64,000 nt of DNA. It comes from Gammaproteobacteria bacterium (GTDB lineage: Bacteria > Pseudomonadota > Gammaproteobacteria > SZUA-140). The stretch is from the NCBI GenBank assembly GCA_016712635.1, contig JADJQS010000006.1, forward strand, positions 1 through 64,000, written 5' to 3'. Positions 1 through 7,997 of this stretch are shown piece by piece. A model generated the notes under the pieces. It saw only the letters and a list, made by a program, of their open reading frames with translations. It had not been told where the DNA came from and ran no database searches. A program made the translations under genes and the position numbers. Numbering within the stretch: the stretch's first letter is position 1; every line of letters starts with the position of its first letter.

Positions 1-1
1 G

Positions 2-268
2 CGCTACCGCATCGAGGTCAGCCGCACGCACGGCGGAGGCCAGAGCGCTCATCCGACGCCATCGCCACGAGGACGGCCTCGACAACCGCTACATCGCGCA
101 TCTGAAGTCAACGAGGACTTCAGCACCGTGGACCTGCCCGAGGGCACACCGGGGGACATCTTCGAAGCATCTGCGCAAGGTGGTGGGTGTGAACGGGCGC
201 CAGCTCAGCTCACCATGCTAGGCGCCGAGGGACGCAGGCGGAGGAAGCAGCGCGACAACGGCAACTGA
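2..268 (+). pseudogene. 3' remnant of DeaD/CsdA-type DEAD-box RNA helicase, frame-broken
   Basis: The readable pieces match the C-terminal DbpA-like RNA-binding domain of DeaD: RYRIEVSRTHG, then GLDNRYIAHLK in another frame, then NEDFSTVDLPEGTPGDIFE, then HLRKVVGVNGRQL in a third. The blocks are in the family order but no single frame joins them, so at least three indels lie within 200 bp. The first frame stays open to a TGA at 266-268. Either this is a decayed gene or the contig end has poor base quality; the neighbouring methyltransferase is broken in the same way. The upstream helicase core is outside the window. Confidence 0.7.
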
Positions 269-419
269 AACCGTCCGCGCCGCCGGAATCAAAGCCCGCC
301 AGGCCTTCCCGCAAGACCCGGCACCAAGGCGAAACCGGGCGGAAATAGGGCCGGGCGTCATGCCGCCCGCGGGTCCGAAGGACGGCGCCGCCTCAGCCGG
401 CCCGGATAAGTTGCCGGCC

Positions 420-1178
420 CAAAGGAGCGGTTGACGGGTGTTCGCGACTTCCACATCGAGCAGGCCGGCGGAAAACCCGCCAGGCTTGGGGGGAAGAGGC
501 ACCGTATCAGCGGCCAGGACGGCCAGGCTCTGTTTGGAGAACAGGCTGATGTGGCCGTTGCGCGGCAGGGCATACCACCAGGTGATGCGCTGCCGCGGCG
601 CGATGGATATCGGACAGCGGGGTGTGGCGATCAGCACGCCATCCTCCGCCAGCAGGTTCGTGGTATCGGCCGTGAGCCGGTTCGTCCGCGACATGTTCGA
701 AGATCTCATGGCCGGCGGTGATGGTCCGAACCTGCCCGCTGCATCAGCGCGCTATCAGGATTGGTATAGGGTCGCTACGCGGGGTTCGGGTGCCAGCCCG
801 CCTGCCGCAACAGCGCGCTCCGGCCCACGCTGCCGCTACCGCATAATCCAGGAGTGACGAATGGATGCGGCGGCGTGCGATGGTGTGCTGATCCAGGCCG
901 GTGGCGTTGCTGGAGGGGGCGTTTCTCGACGTGGTGGGATCCACCCGGATGTATTCCTCGTTATAGATCCGCGCGCGAAATCCCGAGGGCGCAGTGCTGC
1001 CGTTCCGGGGCGTAGCAATGGCCGCATCTGCCGCAAAGATAGTAATGGTAAGGGAAATGCCGCTGAGCGGGAGGTGCGTCCCCCACGACTCGGCGCAGGA
1101 CTTGTTGAAATCGACGACGTCGAGCGGCGCGCAGTGTGATCCGCAGACCGGGCAGGGCAGGGCGTTCATGGTCGTCAA
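420..1178 (-). pseudogene. Class I SAM-dependent methyltransferase with N-terminal zinc ribbon, multiple frameshifts
   Basis: Read from 1178 leftwards, the start is intact: a zinc-ribbon CPVCGSHCAPLDVVDFNKSC, then LPLSG. The next family block (YYLCGRCGHCYAPE) lies in another frame, RIYNEEYIRVDP is back in the first, and LLDYAVAAAW resembles the glycine-rich SAM loop. Near the 3' end KLLAEDGVLIAT, ITWWYALPRNGHISLFSKQSL and GGFSAGL match the end of this methyltransferase family. The order is colinear with a complete protein of about 300 residues, but at least four frame changes interrupt it. I call it a pseudogene, or an intact gene with sequencing indels; the broken neighbour makes the second reading possible. 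The 3' boundary is approximate. Confidence 0.6.
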
Positions 1179-1228
1179 TGGCTGTGTGATTTCGCGTCGC
1201 GGTTACGTTGCCTATCGGGGCCGGGGCC

Positions 1229-1253
1229 GGGGACAGATTTAAAATCTGTCCCC
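1229..1253. repeat. GACAGATT-type intergenic palindrome
   Basis: Arms GGGGACAGATTT and AAATCTGTCCCC around one central base. It sits just downstream of the aldolase stop, between two minus-strand genes. Confidence 0.9.
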
Positions 1254-1274
1254 TATATGATCACTAAGATCACT

Positions 1275-2306
1275 TCACGCCGCCTTATCCTGCTCCATCG
1301 CCGGTTTGTACTGGCCGCGGCTGGCGGCGCCGTTGCACCTGGCGCGATGCAGGAACAGCCGGCGCGCGGCCTCGACGTTCGCGGCCTTGCCACGGCCCAT
1401 TTGTCCATCGCCGGGTTCTGCAGCGCGCGCGTAGTAGGAGGTGACGCGCCACGGCAGGCGCAGGTCGCGGCCGAGGACATTCATCGCGTTCAGGTTCTGC
1501 GTCGCCTGCTCGTCGCCCTGGCCGCCGGACAGGAAGGCGATGCCGGGCACCGCGGCCGGCACCGTGCTGCGCAGGCAGCGCAGCGTCCACTCGGCGACCT
1601 GCTCCGGGACTGGACTGCTGCGGGCACTGCCGGCGATCACCATGCTGGGCTTCAGGATCATCCCCTCGAACAGCACGCCCTGGCGGTAGAGCTCGTCGAA
1701 CACGATGCGCTGTGTCTCCAGCGTGACCTCGTAGCTGCGCTCGAGGGTGTGGTCGCCGTCGATCAGCACCTCCGGTTCGACGATCGGCACCATCGAGGCC
1801 TCCTGGCACAGGGCCGCGTAGCGCGCCAGCGCATGCGCGTTGGCCTCGATGCAGGCGCGGCTCGGGATGCCGCCGCCGATGGTGATGACCGCGCGCCACT
1901 TGCAGAAGCGCGCGCCGAGGGAGTAGTACTCGGCGAGGCGTTCGCGCAGGCCGTCGAGGCCTTCGGTGACTTTCTCGTTGGGACGCCCGGCGAGGTCCTT
2001 GGCCCCGGTGTCGACCTTGATGCCGGGGATGACGCCCTGGCGTTCCGCCAGTTTGGGAAACGGCGTGCCGTCGCCCGCCTTCTGGCGGATGGTCTCGTCG
2101 TAGAGAATCGCGCCGCTGATGTAGTCGCCGATGCCATTCGCACCGAGCAGCAGCTCCCGGTACGAGACGCGGTTCGCCTCGGTGTTGTCCACGCCCACGG
2201 CCTGCAGCCGCTTGCCGCAGGTCGGGGTGCTCTCGTCCATTGCCAGCAGGCCCTTGCCGTCCGCCACCATCGCCTGCGCCGTCTTTTCCAACTCTTGTCT
2301 GTTCAT
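1275..2306 (-). CDS. Class I fructose-bisphosphate aldolase
   Basis: A 343-residue cytosolic glycolytic/gluconeogenic aldolase that cleaves fructose-1,6-bisphosphate to DHAP and glyceraldehyde-3-phosphate through a Schiff base. Family landmarks are GKGLLAMDES (18-25), FCKWRAV (134-140), VPIVEPEVL (173-181) and the Schiff-base lysine K219 in GMILKPSM. Length matches the animal/plant-like class I family. The ATG at 2306 follows GGAGGTGG on the minus strand. Between about 1390 and 1430 the family sequence RALQNPAMDKWA is in another frame; the gene frame instead reads RAAEPGDGQMGRGKAANVE, so two compensating indels replace about 13 residues near the C-terminus. No operon partner is adjacent. Confidence 0.93.
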   Translation of the reverse strand: MNRQELEKTAQAMVADGKGLLAMDESTPTCGKRLQAVGVDNTEANRVSYRELLLGANGIGDYISGAILYDETIRQKAGDGTPFPKLAERQGVIPGIKVDTGAKDLAGRPNEKVTEGLDGLRERLAEYYSLGARFCKWRAVITIGGGIPSRACIEANAHALARYAALCQEASMVPIVEPEVLIDGDHTLERSYEVTLETQRIVFDELYRQGVLFEGMILKPSMVIAGSARSSPVPEQVAEWTLRCLRSTVPAAVPGIAFLSGGQGDEQATQNLNAMNVLGRDLRLPWRVTSYYARAAEPGDGQMGRGKAANVEAARRLFLHRARCNGAASRGQYKPAMEQDKAA

Positions 2307-2475
2307 GACGCCACCTCCATGAAAAGGATGTATCGTTCGCCCCGAGCCGGTCGGATCAGATCCCGGCGTCTATTATTGGCGAGAAGGCGGGGGGCGGGCC
2401 ACCGTTTTCTGGCCGGCGCTACCGGGTGCGAAAATCCCATGGTCAAGCACGGGCTTACGGTTTAGGATGGAACCC

Positions 2476-2880
2476 ATGAACGATCCGATGCTGCCGGCGA
2501 CGACGCGAACGACGGAAGGACTCGTCGCCCTGACCTATGTGATCTACGGCCTGCATGCCTTCAGCGCCGGCAGCGGGCTGCTGAGCCCGGCCTTTGTCGT
2601 GACCGCCTTCCTCACCGGCTGGCCGTCGATCATCGCCGTGATCATCAACTACCTGAAGCGCGGCGACGTGCGCGGCACCTACCTGGAATCACATTTCCGC
2701 TGGCAGATCCGCACCTTCTGGTTCGCCGCGGCGTGGGTGCTGCTCGCCCTCGTCCTCGCGCTCACCTTCATCGGCATCCCGCTCGCGATCGCGATCGCGT
2801 GGGCGGCCGGACTGTGGGTGCTCTACCGCATCGTACGCGGCTGGCTCAGGCTGATGAATCGCGAGGCGATGCCGGGATGA
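2476..2880 (+). CDS. Small integral membrane protein, DUF4870-like
   Basis: About 134 residues with three to four hydrophobic segments and the motif INYLKRGDVRGTYLESHFRWQIRTF, split here as INYLKRGDVRGT and YLESHFRWQIRTF, typical of DUF4870-like inner-membrane proteins of unknown function. An in-frame ATG also exists at 2467, but the AGGATGG that would be its own sequence serves well as a ribosome site for 2476, which I prefer. It precedes the DUF4126 gene by 58 bp on the same strand and may be co-transcribed with it. Confidence 0.8.
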   Translation: MNDPMLPATTRTTEGLVALTYVIYGLHAFSAGSGLLSPAFVVTAFLTGWPSIIAVIINYLKRGDVRGTYLESHFRWQIRTFWFAAAWVLLALVLALTFIGIPLAIAIAWAAGLWVLYRIVRGWLRLMNREAMPG

Positions 2881-2938
2881 AGCACCCTCGACCGGCCGTC
2901 GAACCGGCACGAAGACGTCGGCAGCCGATGCGCCAGGC

Positions 2939-3523
2939 GTGACGGCGGAACTGATTCCCCATGCCGCCCTCGCGGCGGCTGTCGCCTGGGGTGCCGGACT
3001 GCGGCTGTATCTGGTGCTGTTCGTGCTCGGCCTGCTGCACCGGCTGGAGGTGCTGCAGTTGCCGCCGGCGCTCGAGTTCCTGCAGCACCCGCTGATAATG
3101 GGCGTCACCGGCCTGTTCGCGCTGGCGGAATTCGTCGGCGACAAGCTGCCCTGGCTCGACAGCCTGTCCGACGCCGTGCATACCCTGATTCGTATCCCGG
3201 CCGGCGCCGCGCTTGCCGCCGCCTTCTTCGCCGACGGCAGCGCGGCCGTGCAGGCGCTCGCGTTGCTGCTGGGCGCCTCGATCGCCGCCGGCACGCACAT
3301 CGCAAAGGCCGGCGGCCGGGCCATGATCAACGCCTCGCCCGAACCGGTCTCGAACGTGGCCGCCTCGCTGGGAGAGGAGGCCGTGTTAGTCTCGGGCGGG
3401 TGGCTGGCGCTGTTCCATCCGCTGGTGTTTCTGCTGCTGCTCGCGCTGTTCCTGCTGGCGGTGGCGGTGTTCCTGCGCCGCTTGTGGCGCGCCCTGCGCG
3501 CCCGGTGGCCGCGTGCGGCGTGA
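2939..3523 (+). CDS. DUF4126 family membrane protein
   Basis: A 194-residue polytopic protein of the DUF4126 family. Visible features are an N-terminal hydrophobic hairpin, the segment FVGDKLPWLDSLSDAVHT (about residues 62-79) characteristic of this family, a small-residue-rich helix pair (ALAAAFFADGS, LLLGASIAAGTHI) and a basic tail after the last membrane helix. Translation appears to begin at GTG 2939, since no ATG lies nearby upstream. Function is unknown. Confidence 0.85.
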   Translation: MTAELIPHAALAAAVAWGAGLRLYLVLFVLGLLHRLEVLQLPPALEFLQHPLIMGVTGLFALAEFVGDKLPWLDSLSDAVHTLIRIPAGAALAAAFFADGSAAVQALALLLGASIAAGTHIAKAGGRAMINASPEPVSNVAASLGEEAVLVSGGWLALFHPLVFLLLLALFLLAVAVFLRRLWRALRARWPRAA

Positions 3524-3549
3524 AGGTGCGGTACGGATTGGATGGGCGC

Positions 3550-3575
3550 GGAGACAGCCTTGAATGGCTGTCCCC
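3550..3575. repeat. Degenerate GACAG-type palindrome
   Basis: GGAGACAGCC...GGCTGTCCCC with a short centre; a diverged member of the window-wide palindrome family, between DUF4126 and lemA. Confidence 0.7.
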
Positions 3576-3614
3576 ATTATGATGCCTGAGGGTGACATGT
3601 CTGGGAGGAAAGCG

Positions 3615-4226
3615 ATGAGACGAAAGATGGTCCGGTGGTTCAGTGGCGCGGCGGTCTGGGCACTGGCGGCGACGGCGTTGCTCGGGCTGGGCGGCTGCGG
3701 CATCAACAATATCCCCGCTTACGATGAACAGGTGAAGGCAACCTGGAGCGATGTGCTGAACCAGTACCAGCGCCGCGCAGACCTGGTGCCCAACCTGGTC
3801 AGCACGGTGAAGGGTTTCGCGGCGCAGGAGGAGCGGGTGCTGACCGAGGTGGTGGAGGCGCGCGCGAAGGTGTCGCAGATGCAGCTGCCGCCGGACGTGC
3901 TGACCAATCCGGAGGCGTTCAAGACCTTCCAGTCCTCGCAGGACCAGCTGACCTCGGCGCTGTCGCGCCTGCTGGTGGTGGTCGAGAGTTATCCCGACCT
4001 GAAGTCGAACGAGAATTTCCTGACGCTGCAGTCGCAGCTCGAGGGGACGGAGAACCGCATCGCGGTGGCGCGACGCGACTACATCGCGGCGGTGCAGCGC
4101 TACAATACCGAGCTGCGGACATTCCCGGGTCGTATCTGGAAGGCGATACTGTACTCCGATTCGCAGGTGATGGAGAATTTCGCCGCCGCGCCCGGCGTCG
4201 AGCAGGCGCCCGAGGTGAAGTTCTGA
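3615..4226 (+). CDS. lemA: LemA family protein
   Basis: A 203-residue protein with an N-terminal hydrophobic segment ending in a lipobox-like LGGCG, followed by the family signature NNIPAYDEQVKATWSDVLNQ, split as NNIPAYDEQVKAT and WSDVLNQYQRRADLVPNL. Later RVAVARRDY-type and VQRYNTELRTFPG motifs complete the all-helical LemA fold. The ATG at 3615 has GGGAGG nine bases upstream; a longer frame from 3564 would start inside the preceding repeat and is rejected. Two TPM-domain genes follow at once, the common LemA-TPM arrangement. LemA proteins are envelope-associated and their role is unclear. Confidence 0.92.
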   Translation: MRRKMVRWFSGAAVWALAATALLGLGGCGINNIPAYDEQVKATWSDVLNQYQRRADLVPNLVSTVKGFAAQEERVLTEVVEARAKVSQMQLPPDVLTNPEAFKTFQSSQDQLTSALSRLLVVVESYPDLKSNENFLTLQSQLEGTENRIAVARRDYIAAVQRYNTELRTFPGRIWKAILYSDSQVMENFAAAPGVEQAPEVKF

Positions 4227-4239
4227 TCCGCTGACGCGC

Positions 4240-5100
4240 ATGCGTGCCTGGACGACTCTGGCCGCGGCGGCGGCCGCGCTGCTGTTCGCATCCGCGCTCG
4301 GCGCCGCCATCGCATTCCCCGCCCTCACCGGCCGCGTGGTGGACCAGGCCGCGATACTGCCCGCGGCCGCGCGCGCCGGGCTGGAGCAGCTGCTCGCCGC
4401 GCACGAGCAGTCCACCAGCAACCAGGTGGTGGTCGTCACGCTGGAATCCCTGCAGGGCCACGCCATCGAGGACTACGGCTACCAGCTCGGCCGCTACTGG
4501 GGCATCGGCCAGGAAGGGCGCGACAACGGCGTCCTCCTGATCATCGCGCCGGCCGAGCGCAAGGTGCGCATCGAGGTCGGCTACGGCCTCGAGGGCACGC
4601 TGACCGACGCGCTGGCCAGCAACATCATCCAGCGCGTCGTCCTGCCGCGCTTCCGCCAGGGCGACATGGCCGCCGGCACGGTGGAAGGGGCGCGCGCCAT
4701 CCTGCAGGTCATCGAGGGGACGTACCAGCCGCTGCCCGGGCGCCGCGGCGGCGCCGAGGGACGCTACGACAATTTCATGGGCTGGTTCATCTTTCTGGTA
4801 ATTGCCGGAGAGGCGCTGGCGCGCCTGGTGCCAGCGCGGCCGGTATCGGCCGCGCTGCTGGGCGGCGGCGCGCTGCTGATCGGCTGGCTGGCGCTGGGCT
4901 CGCTGCTGGCCGGAGCGGTGATGGCGGTGCTGATCAGCGTGTTTCACCTGATGATCGGCGGTGGCGGGAATGGCGGCCTGCCGGGGGGCGGCGGTGGCGC
5001 CATCAGTGGCGGCCGCCGCCGCAGCGGCATTGGCCGGAGCGGCGGTTTCCGCGGCGGTGGCGGCAGTTTCGGAGGCGGCGGAGCCTCGGGAGGGTGGTAG
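4240..5100 (+). CDS. TPM-domain protein (YgcG-like) with glycine-rich tail
   Basis: A 286-residue exported protein with a signal peptide (about 1-25), TPM domain (about 28-165; FPALTGRVVDQAAILP, then NQVVVVTLESLQGH, then DNGVLLIIAPAERKVRIEVGYGLEG, the last given here only as its core DNGVLLIIA and VRIEVGYGLEG), two membrane helices (about 185-240) and a Gly/Arg-rich tail ending GGGGASGGW. Such tails are usual in this family. It lies 13 bp after lemA and 1 bp before the next TPM gene, so the three form an operon. TPM proteins are linked to membrane-complex maintenance, but the biochemical role is not settled. Confidence 0.9.
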   Translation: MRAWTTLAAAAAALLFASALGAAIAFPALTGRVVDQAAILPAAARAGLEQLLAAHEQSTSNQVVVVTLESLQGHAIEDYGYQLGRYWGIGQEGRDNGVLLIIAPAERKVRIEVGYGLEGTLTDALASNIIQRVVLPRFRQGDMAAGTVEGARAILQVIEGTYQPLPGRRGGAEGRYDNFMGWFIFLVIAGEALARLVPARPVSAALLGGGALLIGWLALGSLLAGAVMAVLISVFHLMIGGGGNGGLPGGGGGAISGGRRRSGIGRSGGFRGGGGSFGGGGASGGW

Positions 5101-5101
5101 C

Positions 5102-5719
5102 GTGGCATTTCTGAGCGAAAAGGAGCGGCGCGACATCGCGCAGGCGATCGCCGCGGTTGAGGCGAAGACGCGCGGCGAACTGGTGACGGTGATCGCACGG
5201 GCGGCCGACGATTACCTGTACGTGCCGCTGCTGTGGGCGGCGCTGCTGGCGCTCGCCATCCCGGGCGCGCTCATGCTGGCCGGCAACTCCGTCGCGCTGC
5301 AGTACGCCTACGAGGCGCAGGTGGCCGGCTTCCTGCTGTTCGCGCCGGTGCTTAACCTGACCCCGGTGAAGATGCGGCTGACCCCGCGCGCGCTGAAGCG
5401 CTCGTGCGTGCGGCGGCTGGCGCGGGAACAGTTTTTCGCGCAAAACCTGCACCGCACGACGGAGCGCGCCGGGGTGCTGCTCTTTGTCAGCGTGGCGGAG
5501 CGCAGCGTGGAGATCCTCGCCGATGACGGCATCCATCGGCGCGTGCCGGCCGGGACGTGGGAACGAGCCGTGGCCGAGTTTACCGGGGCGGTGCAGGCGG
5601 GCCGCGTGGCAGAGGGTTTCCTGCGCGCGATCCAGACCTGCGGCGATCTGCAGGTCGAGCATTTCCCCGCCCGGCCGGGCGACAAAAACGAGCTGCCCGA
5701 TCACCTCATCGAGCTCTGA
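5102..5719 (+). CDS. Second TPM-domain membrane protein
   Basis: A 205-residue TPM-type protein starting at GTG 5102, directly after the previous stop, with GGGAGGG in the preceding tail as ribosome site. It begins LSEKERRDIAQAIAAVEAKT and GELVTVIARAADDY, has two hydrophobic segments near 45-85, then the domain half FFAQNLHRTTERAGVLLFVS and VEILADDGIHRRV. It lacks a signal peptide, so its topology differs from the first TPM protein. The pairing of a signal-peptide TPM and a membrane TPM after lemA is common. Confidence 0.85.
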   Translation: MAFLSEKERRDIAQAIAAVEAKTRGELVTVIARAADDYLYVPLLWAALLALAIPGALMLAGNSVALQYAYEAQVAGFLLFAPVLNLTPVKMRLTPRALKRSCVRRLAREQFFAQNLHRTTERAGVLLFVSVAERSVEILADDGIHRRVPAGTWERAVAEFTGAVQAGRVAEGFLRAIQTCGDLQVEHFPARPGDKNELPDHLIEL

Positions 5720-5803
5720 GGCCGTTGGGGGACGGATTTATTCATCGACCCCGGACGTTGTGAAGAATACATCTGTCACCGATGACTGAAGGACAGGGCG
5801 AAC

Positions 5804-6481
5804 ATGATTCCGTGGGAGTTGCTCGACAGCGCGCAGGTTCCGGGCGGTGACGGGATGCTGCATCTCTACCGGCGCGACGACGAATTCTCGATCCGCATCG
5901 GGCGTAACGAACTGATGAACAGCCGCGCCCACGGTTCCGAGGACCGGCTTGCCGAGGCGGCCTGCGCGCAGGTCGCGGGCCGTGCCGGGCCGCGCGTGCT
6001 GATCGGCGGGCTGGGCATGGGATTCACCCTCGCCGCATCCCTGCGTATGCTCGGCCCGGACGCCGTCGTGGTGGCGGCCGAGCTGGTGCCGGCCGTGGTG
6101 CGCTGGAACCGCGGCCCGCTGGGAGAACTCTCCGGCCGTCCGCTGGACGATGCGCGCGTAAGCGTGCACGAGGGCGACGTCGCCGGACTGCTGCGCGCGC
6201 GTGCAGCGAAATACGACGCCATCCTGCTCGATGTGGACAACGGTCCGGCCGGGCTTACGCACAAGGGCAACGACTGGCTCTACGGCCCCGACGGCCTGCG
6301 CGCGGCGCAGGACGCGCTGCGCCCCGGCGGGGTGCTCGCGGTGTGGTCGGCCGCGCCGGACCGCGCGTTTCACGCGCGCCTGGGCCGGGCGGGTTTCGCG
6401 GTGGAGGAGCTGCGCGTGCGCGCGCACCGCGGGCGCGGCGCGCGCCACATCATCTGGCTGGCGCGGAAAAACCTGATTTAA
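5804..6481 (+). CDS. Spermidine synthase-like class I methyltransferase-fold protein
   Basis: A 225-residue Rossmann-fold protein with the SAM-type loop RVLIGGLGMGFTLAASLRML (about 65-84), an acidic strand VVVAAELVPAVVRWNRGPLG (the residue following strand 2), and DAILLDVDNGP (about 141-151). This matches the spermidine synthase-like family often annotated SpeE-like, but it is shorter than true SpeE and lacks the N-terminal beta domain. The substrate is therefore uncertain. A polyamine importer lies 3 kb downstream, which may be coincidence. The ATG at 5804 follows AAGGACAGG. Confidence 0.8.
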   Translation: MIPWELLDSAQVPGGDGMLHLYRRDDEFSIRIGRNELMNSRAHGSEDRLAEAACAQVAGRAGPRVLIGGLGMGFTLAASLRMLGPDAVVVAAELVPAVVRWNRGPLGELSGRPLDDARVSVHEGDVAGLLRARAAKYDAILLDVDNGPAGLTHKGNDWLYGPDGLRAAQDALRPGGVLAVWSAAPDRAFHARLGRAGFAVEELRVRAHRGRGARHIIWLARKNLI

Positions 6482-6514
6482 ACCGCGACAGATTTATATA
6501 ACGATATAACGTGT

Positions 6515-6572
6515 GGGGACAGGCTTAAGTCTGTCCCCAGGCTGAATGGCGACGGATTTGAAATCCGTCGCC
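6515..6572. repeat. Two adjacent palindromes, GACAG and GACGG types
   Basis: 6515-6538 has arms GGGGACAGGCTT/AAGTCTGTCCCC; 6548-6572 has arms GGCGACGGATTT/AAATCCGTCGCC around one base. The second touches the TAG stop of the YchJ gene on the minus strand. Confidence 0.9.
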
Positions 6573-7060
6573 TACGCCCCGCAGCACTTCTTGTATTTCT
6601 TGCCGCTGCCGCAGGGACAGGGATCGTTGCGGCCGACCCTGGGTCCTTCGTTGCGCTGCGTGCCTGGCGTCACCATCTTGCCGTCGGTGTAATACCAGCA
6701 TCCCTTGTGACGGCGGAACTCGCCCACCTCGTGGTGATTGTGGGTCACGCCCTTCTGCCGGTAGGTGGCGATGAACTCGACCGTGCCCTCGTCATCGTCC
6801 GCGCCGCCGCCCGCGGTGTCGACGATCTCGAGCTTGAGCCATTCCGCCTTGTCCGCCCAGCGCCGCGAGGCCTCGGGGTCGTGATCGGTGCGGACATCCG
6901 GGTGCAGGCTCGCTTCCAGATGTTCGATCTCCTTGCGCGCGAATGCGCTGTAGCGTGAGCGCATGAGGGCCTCGGCGGTCGCCGCGGGGCTCGTCCCGCT
7001 GATCACAGGACCGCAGCAGGCCTCGTACTCACGACCCGAATTGCAGGGACACAGGTTCAT
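6572..7060 (-). CDS. ychJ: YchJ family SEC-C motif protein
   Basis: A 162-residue protein with a SEC-C zinc-binding motif at each end: CPCNSGREYEACCG (4-17) and DPCPCGSGKKYKKCCG (146-161). Between them is the NTF2-like YchJ core, with PAATAEALMRSRYSAFARK, LEASLHP and VTHNHHEVGEFRR. The gene is a complete UPF0225/YchJ homologue. The function is unknown; SEC-C motifs bind zinc and often contact proteins. The start at 7060 is the first Met before the zinc motif. Confidence 0.93.
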   Translation of the reverse strand: MNLCPCNSGREYEACCGPVISGTSPAATAEALMRSRYSAFARKEIEHLEASLHPDVRTDHDPEASRRWADKAEWLKLEIVDTAGGGADDDEGTVEFIATYRQKGVTHNHHEVGEFRRHKGCWYYTDGKMVTPGTQRNEGPRVGRNDPCPCGSGKKYKKCCGA

Positions 7061-7110
7061 GATTCTCCTCGGATACGACCGATTGCGACGGGAGCGTGCA
7101 TCATATAAGA

Positions 7111-7172
7111 ATGGGGACCGATTTCAAATCCGTCCCCATACCTGCCCGGGGACAGATGTCAAATCCGTCTCC
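7111..7172. repeat. Two adjacent palindromes
   Basis: 7111-7139 ATGGGGACCGATTT/AAATCCGTCCCCAT with one central base; 7148-7172 is an imperfect copy (GGGGACAGATGT/AAATCCGTCTCC) mixing the two arm types. Confidence 0.85.
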
Positions 7173-7247
7173 ATACGCGGATATCCGTCCCCATTCGTGC
7201 ACACGATAATCGCCCGTCCCCCCTTCACCGGTGGCGGCGCGGCCCTG

Positions 7248-7256
7248 TGCTAGTAT
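7248..7256 (+). promoter_or_regulatory. Extended -10 promoter candidate for DUF3301 gene
   Basis: TGCTAGTAT is an extended -10 element (TGn plus TAGTAT). No good -35 is seen. Its predicted transcription start falls at or within one base of the ATG at 7263, and no Shine-Dalgarno is visible, which suggests a leaderless message. Confidence 0.4.
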
Positions 7257-7262
7257 GGCCGC

Positions 7263-7643
7263 ATGCTGACGCTCGCGGAGTTTCTCATCCTGGTCTTCTT
7301 CCTCGGCGGCGGCTGGTACTGGTACGGCGCCATGCGCATCAAGGAACTCGCGCGCGCGGCCGGACACCGGCGCTGCGGCGAGGTCGGCGTGACCTTCCTC
7401 GACGACACGGTGTCGCTGACGCGGCTGCGCGTGCGCCGCGATCAGGACGGCCAGCTGGCGCTCTACCGGGAGTTTCAGTTCGAGTTCACCAGCGACGGCA
7501 GCGCGCGCTACGGCGGCGAGATCACGCTGCTCGGCGGGCGCATCCTGGGCATCGTGATGGAGCCCTACCGCGAGACGCCGCCGGATCCGGACGCCGGCAT
7601 GGAGAGCGCCCGCGAGCGCGCCGAGCGCAAATGGCTGCATTAA
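7263..7643 (+). CDS. DUF3301 domain protein
   Basis: A 126-residue protein with one N-terminal membrane helix (LAEFLILVFFLGGGWYWYGAM, residues 4-24, quoted only as LAEFLILVFFLGGGWYWYG) followed by a small cytoplasmic domain. Core motifs AMRIKELARAAGHRRCGEVG, VTFLDDTVSLTRLRVRRD, YREFQFEFTSDGSARYGGEI and LLGGRILGIVMEPYR are those of the gammaproteobacterial DUF3301 family. No function is known. It stands alone, with palindromes on both sides. Confidence 0.9.
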   Translation: MLTLAEFLILVFFLGGGWYWYGAMRIKELARAAGHRRCGEVGVTFLDDTVSLTRLRVRRDQDGQLALYREFQFEFTSDGSARYGGEITLLGGRILGIVMEPYRETPPDPDAGMESARERAERKWLH

Positions 7644-7651
7644 ATGTGCAT

Positions 7652-7675
7652 GGGGACAGATTTCAATCTGTCCCC
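7652..7675. repeat. GACAGATT-type palindrome at the broken end of a secreted-protein gene
   Basis: Arms GGGGACAGATT and AATCTGTCCCC. On the minus strand the reading frame of the secreted protein runs straight into it and is read as GQIEICP. Confidence 0.9.
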
Positions 7676-7997
7676 GCACAAAGGGTGTCCCCGAACCGGT
7701 GAGAACCGGCGCGCGCCGGCGCCAGTTCCCCAGCGAGACGGTCACGTTGCCGCCGTACCCGGTGTCGGGGTAGCCGTCCGCGTCGAGGTAGTCGGTGAGG
7801 AAGATGCTGAAGAGGACACGGTCGCCGGCGGTGAGGTCGAGGCGGGCGGTGAGCGACTGCACGTCGTCGTCCAGGTAGTCGACGCTGGATTGCTCGAACA
7901 ACCAGGCGCCGCCCAGGCTGACCTGCACCAGTGCGGCCTGCGCGGCGCCGGCCGTAAAGGCGGTTAAAACTGCCATGACGATCAGAGACTTGTTCAT
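7676..7997 (-). pseudogene. Secreted protein, 3' truncated at a palindromic repeat
   Basis: From ATG 7997 (minus strand AGGAGTAACTCTG precedes it) there is a clear signal peptide (MNKSLIVMAVLTAFTAGAAQA) and about 85 residues of a beta-rich domain with ALVQVSLGGAWLFEQSSVDY, VQSLTARLDLTAGDRVLFSI and GYGGNVTVSLGNWRR. The frame then enters the palindrome at 7652-7675 and stays open, antisense to the DUF3301 gene, to 7101. That extension has no independent support, so I regard the natural 3' end as lost. No family is recognised. Confidence 0.6.

Noticed and set aside
1257..2465. Long plus-strand open frame opposite the aldolase
   Set aside because: Shadow of the GC-rich aldolase gene; its product has no recognisable motifs.
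7101..7676. Continuation of the secreted-protein frame on the minus strand
   Set aside because: It runs through a palindrome and antisense to the well-supported DUF3301 gene, with no family match.
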